NCBI GenBank assembly: GCA_947630665.1
Contig: CANRID010000024.1
Location: forward strand, 1 to 38,101
Length of the DNA: 38,101 bases
Origin: an uncultured Bacteroidales bacterium
GTDB lineage: Bacteria; Bacteroidota; Bacteroidia; Bacteroidales; UBA932
Reading direction: 5' to 3'
Made by a program: the position numbers and the translations under genes. The stretch's first letter is position 1. Each line of letters opens with the position of its first letter. The notes under the pieces are model-generated. The model was not told where the DNA came from. It saw only the letters and a list, made by a program, of their open reading frames with translations, and searched no databases. Of the stretch, positions 1 through 6,892 are shown piece after piece.

Positions 1-33
1 TCATGAAACGTCATCAACGCATCGCACCTCTAT

Positions 34-147
34 TCACTGATGAATTTTGGGGTACGCATTGACGAAGTCAGGAGATTCAAATCTGATTTCGATTAGAGCA
101 TCCACCAAAGGACATTTTTCTAATCGCAAGGGCATTCTTTTGTTCAT
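34..147 (-). pseudogene. 5' stub of a TIGR04255-like gene
   Basis: A 37-residue reading frame starts at the ATG at 147-145 and stops at 34. Its N-terminal part (a leucine/proline start, then PLVDALIEIRF at residues 14-23 region) resembles the opening of TIGR04255 proteins, a sporadically distributed family of unknown function that normally runs to about 250 residues. All three minus-strand frames hit stops within the next 35 bases, so the gene cannot continue intact inside the window. A perfect -7 promoter element lies 29 bases upstream (176-183), which argues that this is the genuine 5' end of a gene that later lost its body, not a random ORF. The family assignment rests on about 20 residues recalled from memory and is tentative; a frameshifted body could continue beyond the window edge. 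Confidence 0.4.
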
Positions 148-902
148 AATTCCATACGTTACTGTATATTACACACAAAGATACAAAAAGGATTCAAATA
201 AATGATGAATTGACCAAGTAATTTATCCGTTAGGCTCGAAAATACATTTTTGCAAGGACAATAAGAATGCTATTTTTATATAAAAACCACTTTCCTTACC
301 GCTAACTCAATTATTTTCTCACTTACCGACAAAGAATCGGACACTCTCCTAAAATTTGCTACTTGGGGAAATAAAAACAATGGGAATTTTATGGTATCAA
401 TTCATAATGTACTCATTATCATATATCTGATTATCAGAGTAATAATATTGCCATTTCGGTCTAAGCGTGAGAGCCGATTTCGTCTATCAAGTAAGAGGCT
501 CTGACAAAGCCCAAGCAAAATAAACGATATAATACCCCACACTTGAACAGATATGGGGACAAAGCGCGTATGCGCTTTTCTGCCATCTGCACAAGAAATG
601 AGTGCTGTCTATCGTCCCTTTGCTTTTTGAAACTGTCAGATTTCTTACTTAGGACTATACGAAAACACTTCCTATGTATCTGCACTGCACATTGCTGTGC
701 GATGCAATTGCAAATGTAGAAAATAATTTCCGCTTGAACAACACTCATTATGGGGCTTATTCAAAAGTTCGACATTCTGCTTCCTTTGTCGCGATAATTA
801 ATTTTTTTCCTGTTTTTTCAAATTATATCTTTCATAGACTATCATTGAAATGGTAAAAAATCGGTAGTTGCTGTTCAGGAGTTATTTTCTATCGTCCAAC
901 AG
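148..902. other. AT-rich gap with no supported gene
   Basis: About 750 bases with visibly lower GC than the rest of the window. Short frames exist (461-748 minus, 95 codons; 674-856 plus, 60 codons) but neither shows a recognisable domain, signal peptide, start context or codon pattern like the neighbours. A 7-bp perfect hairpin (AAAGCGC, 4-nt loop, GCGCTTT, 561-578) is present, without a convincing T-tract. I see no terminal inverted repeats or transposase remains. The stretch looks like degraded accessory DNA between the TIGR04255-like stub and the TIR gene. Confidence 0.5.
176..183 (-). promoter_or_regulatory. -7 promoter element for the TIGR04255-like stub
   Basis: Read on the minus strand the bases are TATCTTTG, an exact match to the Bacteroidetes -7 consensus TAnnTTTG, 28 bases before the stub's start codon. 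No TTTG is found at the expected -33 distance, so the call rests on the -7 element and its position. Confidence 0.4.
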
Positions 903-943
903 CCCAAAATTTTGGGAATATTGAAAACATCTTATTAAGTTTT
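903..943 (+). promoter_or_regulatory. Promoter and palindromic operator candidate of the TIR-Sel1 gene
   Basis: A perfect 14-bp palindrome, CCCAAAATTTTGGG, occupies 903-916. Its right half contains TTTG (911-914), which sits exactly 21 bp before TAAGTTTT (936-943), a one-mismatch version of the Bacteroidetes -7 element TAnnTTTG. The arrangement therefore places a two-fold-symmetric site over the -33 box, the usual place for a repressor to block RNA polymerase. A transcript from here would begin near 950, about 45 bases before the preferred ATG at 994. The palindrome could arise by chance in a 38-kb window; its position is what supports function. Confidence 0.45.
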
Positions 944-993
944 AGGAACATTTGTTTTCAATGATTAAATTTGTGGCGAGAAATGACCGCTTT

Positions 994-2373
994 ATGAAAC
1001 ACGATGTCTTTATAAGTTATTCTTCCAAAAATAAAAATATTGCCGATGCCATGTGCCACGTACTCGAAGAGCATGGCATCAAATGTTGGATTGCCCCGCG
1101 CGATATTCCCGCAGGTGCTAATTATGGAGATATCATCGAAGATGCCATCCAACACTGTCGCATTTTCATCATCATTTTTTCACAACCGGCGTCTTTATCA
1201 CATTGGGTAAGTGGAGAGCTTAATCTGGCTTTCGAGGAACAAAAACACATTATTCCCTACCGCATCGACGAAACACCGCTAAAAGGGAATATGCGATTGA
1301 TTCTAAATCAAATGCACTGGATCGATGCTTTCCCCGATGCCGAGGAGAGATTCAGGGAACTCGTTGAGATTGTTTCTGAAATCTTAGGTATAAATCGGAA
1401 TCCTGTTCCGACTCCGGAACCGAGTCCGATTCCATCAAAACCTATTTGGCAGCGCTATCGTATTTCTTTCCCCAAAAAGCCGGTAATCATCTGTTTGTGC
1501 ATTGTTGTCGTCATCGCACTCACCGTATTGATACGCACGTTTAAACCATCTCCTTCCCCAGTATCCATAGACATTCCCGTCCAAATAAGCATAAGCGCCG
1601 ATTCGTTATACCAAACGGGAATGCGTCATTATGAAGCAAAAAATTATGCCGAGGCGGTAGAATGGTATCGCAAAGCCGCTGAACAAGGTAATGCCAAGGC
1701 TCAATGCAATTTGGGCAGCTGCTATTATAATGGGGAAGGCGTAACGCAAGACTACATGGAAGCGGTGAAATGGTACCGCAAAGCCGCTGAACAAGGTAAT
1801 GCCAAGGCTCAATGCAATTTGGGCATTTGCTATTATTTTGGGCGGGGCGTAACACAAGACCACACGGAAGCGGTAAAATGGTATCGCAAATCGGCAGAGC
1901 AGGGCGATGCCGTTGCTCAAAGCAATTTGGGCTATGGCTATGAAAGTGGGAAAGGCGTACCACAAGACTACACGGAAGCGGTGAAATGGTATCGTAAAGC
2001 GGCAGAGCAGGGCTATGCCATAGCTCAAAGCAATTTGGGACTTTGCTATGATATTGGACGAGGCATACCACAAGACTACACGGAAGCGGTAAAATGGTAT
2101 CGCAAATCGGCAGAGCAGGGCCATGCCGTTGCTCAAAACAATTTGGGTGTCTGCTATGCAAACGGAAAAGGCGTACCACAAGACTACACGGAAGCGGTGA
2201 AATGGTATCGCAAAGCGGCAGGGCAAGGCGATATCTATGCACAATATAATTTAGGCGACTGCTACGAAAACGGGAAAGGCGTACCACAAGACCACACGGA
2301 AGCGATAAAATGGTATCGCAAAGCGGCAGAGCAAGGCCATACCGATGCACAACGAAAGCTGAAAGAACTCTAA
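994..2373 (+). CDS. TIR domain - transmembrane - Sel1 repeat protein
   Basis: 459 residues from the ATG at 994; in-frame TTG 952 and ATG 961 are alternatives, with a weak AGGAA before 952. I prefer 994 because TIR_2 proteins typically open with a K-x-D-V-F-I-S-Y-S motif, here at residues 2-10. Residues 1-130 are the TIR domain, with the W-x3-E-x3-A type motif at W71-E75-A79, where E75 aligns with the catalytic glutamate of NAD-cleaving TIRs such as SARM1. A Pro-rich linker (135-150) and a basic stretch lead into one transmembrane helix (about 163-181). Residues 213-240 are a partial and 241-456 six full 36-residue Sel1-like repeats. Basic residues on the N-side predict TIR in the cytoplasm and repeats in the periplasm. 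NAD cleavage or signalling, and a defence role, are inferences; no partner effector is visible. The gene has none of the CTGTCGGGA motifs seen in the core part. Confidence 0.85.
   Translation: MKHDVFISYSSKNKNIADAMCHVLEEHGIKCWIAPRDIPAGANYGDIIEDAIQHCRIFIIIFSQPASLSHWVSGELNLAFEEQKHIIPYRIDETPLKGNMRLILNQMHWIDAFPDAEERFRELVEIVSEILGINRNPVPTPEPSPIPSKPIWQRYRISFPKKPVIICLCIVVVIALTVLIRTFKPSPSPVSIDIPVQISISADSLYQTGMRHYEAKNYAEAVEWYRKAAEQGNAKAQCNLGSCYYNGEGVTQDYMEAVKWYRKAAEQGNAKAQCNLGICYYFGRGVTQDHTEAVKWYRKSAEQGDAVAQSNLGYGYESGKGVPQDYTEAVKWYRKAAEQGYAIAQSNLGLCYDIGRGIPQDYTEAVKWYRKSAEQGHAVAQNNLGVCYANGKGVPQDYTEAVKWYRKAAGQGDIYAQYNLGDCYENGKGVPQDHTEAIKWYRKAAEQGHTDAQRKLKEL
1714..2361 (+). repeat. Six tandem 108-bp Sel1-coding units
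   Basis: Six in-frame 108-bp units (starting 1714, 1822, 1930, 2038, 2146, 2254) each encode one 36-residue Sel1-like repeat of the form G-x-C-Y-x-x-G-x-G-V-x-Q-D...A-V-K-W-Y-R-K-A-A-E-Q-G. A diverged partial unit precedes them at 1630-1713. The segment coding for the KWYRK helix is nearly identical at the DNA level between units, which points to recent amplification or gene conversion and makes copy-number change between strains likely. The periodicity also creates two long antisense frames (1541-2350 and 1606-2244) that should not be taken for genes. Confidence 0.9.
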
Positions 2374-2464
2374 TCGGACCGGCTTCGTGTTTTCGATGGA
2401 TATGCGGAGACGGACGGTCGGGAAGTATAGTTTTCGAATATGGAACGGGCAGGCAAGACGGAAT

Positions 2465-3319
2465 ATGAAAAATAACAATAGGGAAAAAAGATTCTTTATC
2501 GCGGCGATTTGTTTTTTGTCGGCGTTTGCAGGCGGCATTGTTTCTTCGTGGCCGGCAGTGGGGAAAGAGAGAAGCGAACCGTCGGGAAAATGCAAGGTGG
2601 TGTTAATGCAGGCCGAGTTGGCTTGGGGCGATGTGGAGGAAAATCTCAGACGCTTCGGGGAACGCATCGGAAATTACCGGGGAAAGGATCTGATCATATT
2701 TCCGGAACTGTTTGTATCCGGCTGTGAAATGAAATCGGGCGATAAGGCCGCGGCCCTGTGGAAGAAAAATGAAATAGCCTCCTGTTATCCTGCCGTATTG
2801 GAACACATGAAATCCTGGGCTGCCGCTACGGGAGCTTTGATTATGGGCTCCACTATTTATAAGGAGGATGATAAATTCTACAACCGGCTTCTGGCGGTGT
2901 ATCCCGACGGACGGTATGAAATCTACGATAAACATAATTGCTTTAAAAAAGGCGGTTTTTCTCCCGGCTCCGGAGATTTGGTCGTAGAGTGGAAAGGTTT
3001 TCGTTTCGCCACCTATATCTGCTATGATCTACGTTTTCCGGAATGGAGCCGGAACGAGAATCCGGACGCTCCCGGCGAAAGCAAATACGATGCAGCGATT
3101 TATATCGCCAACTGGCCCGCATCGCGCCGTCGGGACTGGAAGCGGTTGCTTCGGGAGAGAGCCTTGGAGAATCGGGCGTATATTCTCGGAGTCAATTGTG
3201 CCGGTGAAGATCCCGCAGGTCTCCGGTATGCCGGAGACTCCCGCATCATCTCCCCTCGGGGAAAAGTGCTGAAATCCTGCCGTCCATTTAAAGAAGGCCG
3301 GGTGGCAGGCGATCTGTGA
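2465..3319 (+). CDS. Nitrilase-superfamily amidase (omega-amidase-like) with export signal
   Basis: 284 residues. The Glu-Lys-Cys triad of the carbon-nitrogen hydrolase fold is present: E81 in FPELF, K156 in YDKH and C186 in ICYDLRFPEWSRN. The last motif and the later N-W-P and R-A-L-E-N-R stretches are typical of the YafV/NIT2 omega-amidase branch, which hydrolyses 2-oxoglutaramate or 2-oxosuccinamate. Unusually, a basic n-region (K2-R9) and a hydrophobic segment (about 11-27) precede the catalytic domain, suggesting export or membrane anchoring, whereas characterised omega-amidases are cytosolic. The C-terminus stops roughly 20 residues earlier than I expect for the branch. A GTG at 2387 would add 26 residues before the signal; the ATG at 2465 is preferred because it puts the signal at the N-terminus. 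The gene lies 91 bp after the TIR gene and might share its transcript. Confidence 0.8.
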   Translation: MKNNNREKRFFIAAICFLSAFAGGIVSSWPAVGKERSEPSGKCKVVLMQAELAWGDVEENLRRFGERIGNYRGKDLIIFPELFVSGCEMKSGDKAAALWKKNEIASCYPAVLEHMKSWAAATGALIMGSTIYKEDDKFYNRLLAVYPDGRYEIYDKHNCFKKGGFSPGSGDLVVEWKGFRFATYICYDLRFPEWSRNENPDAPGESKYDAAIYIANWPASRRRDWKRLLRERALENRAYILGVNCAGEDPAGLRYAGDSRIISPRGKVLKSCRPFKEGRVAGDL

Positions 3320-3500
3320 TAGCACGTTGCATCAAAAAAAGAAAATGATTCAACTAAAAAAAGTCATTTTTGTTATCTCTTTAGAACAAAGAATTGTTTT
3401 GCCCAGGAGGTAAAATGCCGGAGGCAATCGGATAAGACAGACTGACCCCTCGATAAAAACATTTATTTAAAATTTTATCAATATTTAAAAGTGAAATGTT

Positions 3501-3773
3501 ATGAACTTTCTTTGGTACATTATCATTGGCATCGTAGCCGGATTTCTGGCCGGAAAGATTATGCACGGCGGCGGATTCGGTCTGATTGTGAATCTTATCG
3601 TAGGTATTATCGGCGGTTTGTTGGGAGGTTGGATGTTCGGCCTTTTCGGCATCACTACCGTCGGGATTATAGGGAATCTCATTACTTCGGTAATAGGAGC
3701 CGTATTGCTGCTATGGATCGTGTCATGGTTTTATAAACCTAAAACTACCACCACCACTACCATCCATCGGTAA
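3501..3773 (+). CDS. GlsB/YeaQ/YmgE-family stress-response membrane protein
   Basis: 90 residues, very hydrophobic and Gly-rich, with three predicted membrane helices (about 3-20, 28-50, 56-78) and glycine spacing (GFLAGK, GGGFG, GGLLGGWMFG) typical of the transglycosylase-associated / GlsB protein family, followed by a Thr-rich polar tail. Family members are small inner-membrane proteins often induced by general or acid stress; biochemical function is unknown. The gene stands alone between the nitrilase gene and the convergent mdh. A TTTG at 3369-3372 followed after 21 bp by TTGTTTTG (one mismatch to the -7 consensus) is a possible promoter about 100 bases upstream. Confidence 0.8.
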   Translation: MNFLWYIIIGIVAGFLAGKIMHGGGFGLIVNLIVGIIGGLLGGWMFGLFGITTVGIIGNLITSVIGAVLLLWIVSWFYKPKTTTTTTIHR

Positions 3774-3851
3774 CAGTCAAGATGAAAATAAGGGAAAGGC
3801 TTCAGATCTGTATCCCGACAGTTTTAAGAGGCCTGCCCAAAAGCGATTTTT

Positions 3852-3880
3852 TCGGTTGCAATTTTTCTGATTGCAGCCGA
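3852..3880. terminator. Hairpin between convergent glsB-like gene and mdh
   Basis: An 11-bp stem (TCGGTTGCAAT at 3852-3862 with ATTGCAGCCGA at 3870-3880, one G-U pair) with a 7-nt loop lies between two convergent genes. It is preceded by TTTTTT on the left, and followed by a T-rich run on the right, so it could end transcripts arriving from either side. The T-tract on the plus strand is interrupted, which lowers confidence. Confidence 0.45.
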
Positions 3881-4023
3881 TTCCTTTATTTTGCCCGCCG
3901 GAGCTTTTGACTTTGTCTCCGGTCCTATGCGGCCATAAACGTCCACATCCAAGTCTCCTATGCGGTTGTTAAGACCGGATCCTGAGTGTTTGTAACTAAA
4001 CTGCTAAATCCATTCCGCCGATT

Positions 4024-5025
4024 TCAGCGTATGTGCGGATTCAGCTCGTTCCATCGGTTCACAGGAGGGAGGATCTCCATAGCGATCACCTCGTCCCGCA
4101 GTTTGCATAAATGACTGTAGCTCTCTTCCAGGTCTTTTTGCTCTGCAGGCGTGCCGGCGGGTTCTTTATAGGAAATGCCGTTTTCAGAAATGGATGTCTC
4201 CATGGCCATCATAATATGATTGTATTTTCCTTGAGATACATACACTCCTGCCGGCCAGCGGAAAGGCCGTCCTCCCATGGCAGCCGCTATCATTTCAACG
4301 GATAAATAAGCCGGACTCTGGAAAGAAGAGCGTCCGCGCAGCTCGATAATGTGCTTCCCTCCCTGGATCACTCTTTGTCTGAGGTCGTCCCAATCTTGCC
4401 GGGGCATTTTCTCGGTACCGATCAATTCATTCAGAGGCGTACCGTCTATCGTGGTGGTGGAAGCGAATACGGCCATTTGTTCCCCGTGTCCTCCGTAGGT
4501 GCGGCTATTGAGGATCTTATCTGTCGGGACTTTGAAATATTTGGCCAGTTCGGTCTGCAGGCGGGTGCTGTCGAGCGCGGCCAAAGTAGAAACCTGCGAT
4601 GGCTTCAGACCGGAATAAAGCAGAACGATCAGTCCGGTAATGTCGGCCGGGTTGAAAATGACCGTTACATGTTTTACATCGGGGCAATAGGTACGGATAT
4701 CTTTTCCTAATTGCATGGCGATCTGTGCGTTGCCTTTAAGCAGGTCTTCCCGTGTCATGCCTGCTTTCCTGGCAGCTCCGCCGGAAGATATGATATAGGA
4801 GGCTCCCGACAGGGCTTCTTCGATATCGGAGGTAAAGGTGATATTGGCCCCTTCGAAGCCGCAATGGAACAATTCTTCGGCGACTCCTTCCAATGCCGGA
4901 GCGAATGGGTCGTACAGGCAGATATTGGGAGTCAGTTTCATCATCAGGGCGGTTTGCGCCATATTGGAGCCGATCATGCCGGCGGCTCCTACGATTGTCA
5001 GTTTGTCTTGGGTTGAATATTTCAT
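4024..5025 (-). CDS. mdh: Malate dehydrogenase
   Basis: 333 residues, the full length of the Bacteroidales form. It interconverts malate and oxaloacetate with NAD(H) in the cytoplasm; in these fermenters it normally runs toward malate, feeding fumarate and succinate formation. The dinucleotide-binding loop GAAGMIG is at residues 13-19, substrate-binding arginines are in GGAARKAGMTRED (R86, R92), the D152/R155 pair is in ALDSTR, and the catalytic histidine is H180 in TYGGHGEQM. It is the last gene of a minus-strand series, 107 bp after the EamA gene, so it may also have its own promoter; TATATTCG on the minus strand at 5056-5063 is a one-mismatch -7 candidate. Confidence 0.95.
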   Translation of the reverse strand: MKYSTQDKLTIVGAAGMIGSNMAQTALMMKLTPNICLYDPFAPALEGVAEELFHCGFEGANITFTSDIEEALSGASYIISSGGAARKAGMTREDLLKGNAQIAMQLGKDIRTYCPDVKHVTVIFNPADITGLIVLLYSGLKPSQVSTLAALDSTRLQTELAKYFKVPTDKILNSRTYGGHGEQMAVFASTTTIDGTPLNELIGTEKMPRQDWDDLRQRVIQGGKHIIELRGRSSFQSPAYLSVEMIAAAMGGRPFRWPAGVYVSQGKYNHIMMAMETSISENGISYKEPAGTPAEQKDLEESYSHLCKLRDEVIAMEILPPVNRWNELNPHIR

Positions 5026-5132
5026 ATCAGTTTTGTTTTACAATGATACGGGTACGAATATAAGGATTTTTCCTGAAAGCCCGTTCACCCGGGAAGAATT
5101 ATATTCGATAACGGGAAGTGGTGCCGGCTTCC

Positions 5133-6068
5133 TTATATGCCCTTATCGCCTTTGGAGGGCGGTCTTTCGCTTGTTTTCCGCTGGGCGAGAATCACCAGGA
5201 AAACCGCCACGAATATCAGCGCCATACCCGCGCCCTGAGGCAAATCGAGCCTCTCGCCGAAGAAAATGATGCCCATGATGACGGCGGTAAGGGGTTCCAT
5301 GCAGCCTAATATGGCCGTGGTGGTGGAACCGATCATATGAATGGCATAAATAAGGGTCAAATCGGAAATGAGCGTGGGCAGCAAAGCCAGCGCAAGGGCA
5401 TTCGCCCAGGCCCCTCCGTCGGGAAGCATATCGAAACGGGCTCCCTTTACGAGAATATTGCACAGAAAAATAAATGCCGAATCCACCAGTACGTAAAAGG
5501 TCATTTTCATCCCGTTTATATGATTGATTGCGGGGGTTTTATTGACTCCTACGATATAGGAGGCATAGGTAAAGACCGTCAGGAGTACCATGAGCAATCC
5601 TTTTAAGGGAATCGCTCCGGCAGCGTCCGCAGACGTGCTTCCCGTCCATCCTCCGCACAGGAAATAGACGCCCGCTATGGCCAGTATGATGGCGGATATT
5701 TTTTCCCCGGATACTTTTTCCCGGAAAAAGAGGATCATGAAGACAGCTACCAGTACGGGATATAAAAAGTGGATGGTGGTAGCTATGCCGCTGGGAATAT
5801 ACTGATAGGACCCGGTCAGGAACATGGAGGTGGCCGCATAGAAGACGGTAAGGAAAAACAGGCTCACAAATTCCCTGAAAGTCACTTTAAGACTGATTTT
5901 CTTGATCGTGAGGAAGATGCCCATTATAAGGGCGGAAAAGAAAAACCGGTAGAAACATACCGAATCCAACCCCACTCCGTTCTTCAGAAGAGGAATGGAA
6001 AACAACGGAATGAATCCGAAGGTGGCGGAGGATATGATAGCCAGCAAAAGCCCCTTGAATTTTTTCAT
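5133..6068 (-). CDS. EamA/DMT-family transporter
   Basis: 311 residues from the ATG at 6068; a TTG three codons upstream would extend it slightly. About ten hydrophobic helices in two EamA-type halves (roughly 1-140 and 160-300). Conserved features include a helix-1 GFIPLFS/YRFFFSA region and the second-half motif STTTAILGCMEPLTAVIMGIIFFGE characteristic of drug/metabolite exporters. Substrate is not predictable; family members export amino acids, nucleobases or other metabolites across the inner membrane. It lies 48 bp downstream of the DUF3298 lipoprotein gene and upstream of mdh on the same strand. Confidence 0.88.
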   Translation of the reverse strand: MKKFKGLLLAIISSATFGFIPLFSIPLLKNGVGLDSVCFYRFFFSALIMGIFLTIKKISLKVTFREFVSLFFLTVFYAATSMFLTGSYQYIPSGIATTIHFLYPVLVAVFMILFFREKVSGEKISAIILAIAGVYFLCGGWTGSTSADAAGAIPLKGLLMVLLTVFTYASYIVGVNKTPAINHINGMKMTFYVLVDSAFIFLCNILVKGARFDMLPDGGAWANALALALLPTLISDLTLIYAIHMIGSTTTAILGCMEPLTAVIMGIIFFGERLDLPQGAGMALIFVAVFLVILAQRKTSERPPSKGDKGI

Positions 6069-6116
6069 GGCGTGCAAAAGTACATAAAAAAACGGAAGGG
6101 GCGATAAGCTATTTTT

Positions 6117-6821
6117 TTATATCCCGACAGGAAAATCTTTTATCTCCAGAAAATCTTTCAATTCGGTTGCCGGTACATTTATTTCCACCGGACCGCAGGC
6201 GTATGCGCCCAGAATATACTGGTCATAGGTGAACGTTACGTACTCCGGAGTAATGTTTATGGCCGTAGCGGATTCTACGGTAGGTTTCTCCGTAAAACAC
6301 CCGTCGGGATCCTGGAAATATTCTTCCAGCAGCCGGTCGATTTGTGCGGTGCATTCGGGTTTGAAAAGCGACTTTTTATCTAATTGCTTTTCGGCGGAGA
6401 TGTCGTAGTTGTAACTGTAGAAACAGGTCATCCCGTGCGCTCCACCCGTAAAGGTATATACCATATAGCGCAGGCTCACGAAATTATCGGCGGCCATGAA
6501 AACGGAGTCCTTGATATACAGCTCGTATTTCATTTCGGGAGGCAGATAGGGTTTGGTTTCGAGAGCTTCTTCCCTGAATTTCGCGATGGTATCGTTCAGG
6601 CCTCTTTCGATCTCCTGATTGTACCCCTCTAACAGGGCGTTTATTTTATGGGAGTCCGAGTGTATCAATATATAATCGGCCTCTACGATGGAAGCGCTGT
6701 CGGAAAGCCGGATGGCTTTTTCCGTGGTATATACTTCGGCGCGTCTGGCGCATCCGCAGAGCAGTGTGGCCAGCAGAAGGACAAGAAAGGCAAGTCCGGA
6801 AGAGGATGAATAATGTCTCAT
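6117..6821 (-). CDS. Lipoprotein with DUF4163/DUF3298 (RsiV-like) domains
   Basis: 234 residues from the ATG at 6821. A hydrophobic signal (about 9-22) ends in the lipobox-like LCGC with C24 as the probable lipidated cysteine, so the protein should be anchored in the envelope. The body resembles the PdaC/RsiV-type DUF4163 plus DUF3298 pair: the hallmark TGGAHGMT stretch near residue 115-125 is followed by a long C-terminal half ending with an F-T-Y-D-x-Y pattern and a G-P-V-E segment. Some relatives bind lysozyme or act in peptidoglycan deacetylases, but no catalytic domain is seen here. A TTG start at 6887 would bury the signal and is rejected. It follows the S9D peptidase by 71 bp on the same strand. 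Confidence 0.75.
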   Translation of the reverse strand: MRHYSSSSGLAFLVLLLATLLCGCARRAEVYTTEKAIRLSDSASIVEADYILIHSDSHKINALLEGYNQEIERGLNDTIAKFREEALETKPYLPPEMKYELYIKDSVFMAADNFVSLRYMVYTFTGGAHGMTCFYSYNYDISAEKQLDKKSLFKPECTAQIDRLLEEYFQDPDGCFTEKPTVESATAINITPEYVTFTYDQYILGAYACGPVEINVPATELKDFLEIKDFPVGI

Positions 6822-6892
6822 TTTCAGTAATGTTAGTAAAAACTGTTTATTTTCTGTTTCGATTCGTCTCGATTGTTGTCGTGTCAATTGTT

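Noticed and set aside
461-748. 95-codon minus-strand frame in the AT-rich gap
   Set aside because: No recognisable domain, signal or promoter, and composition unlike coding DNA of the neighbours; kept only as part of the gap description.
1541-2350. Long antisense frames (269 and 212 codons) across the Sel1 repeats
   Set aside because: They arise from the 108-bp periodicity keeping stops out of other frames; they repeat the same low-complexity pattern, have no start context and oppose a clear TIR-Sel1 gene.
3491-3736. Overlapping plus-strand frame of 81 codons over the GlsB-like gene
   Set aside because: It is Arg/Tyr-rich shadow of the clear membrane protein in the next frame.
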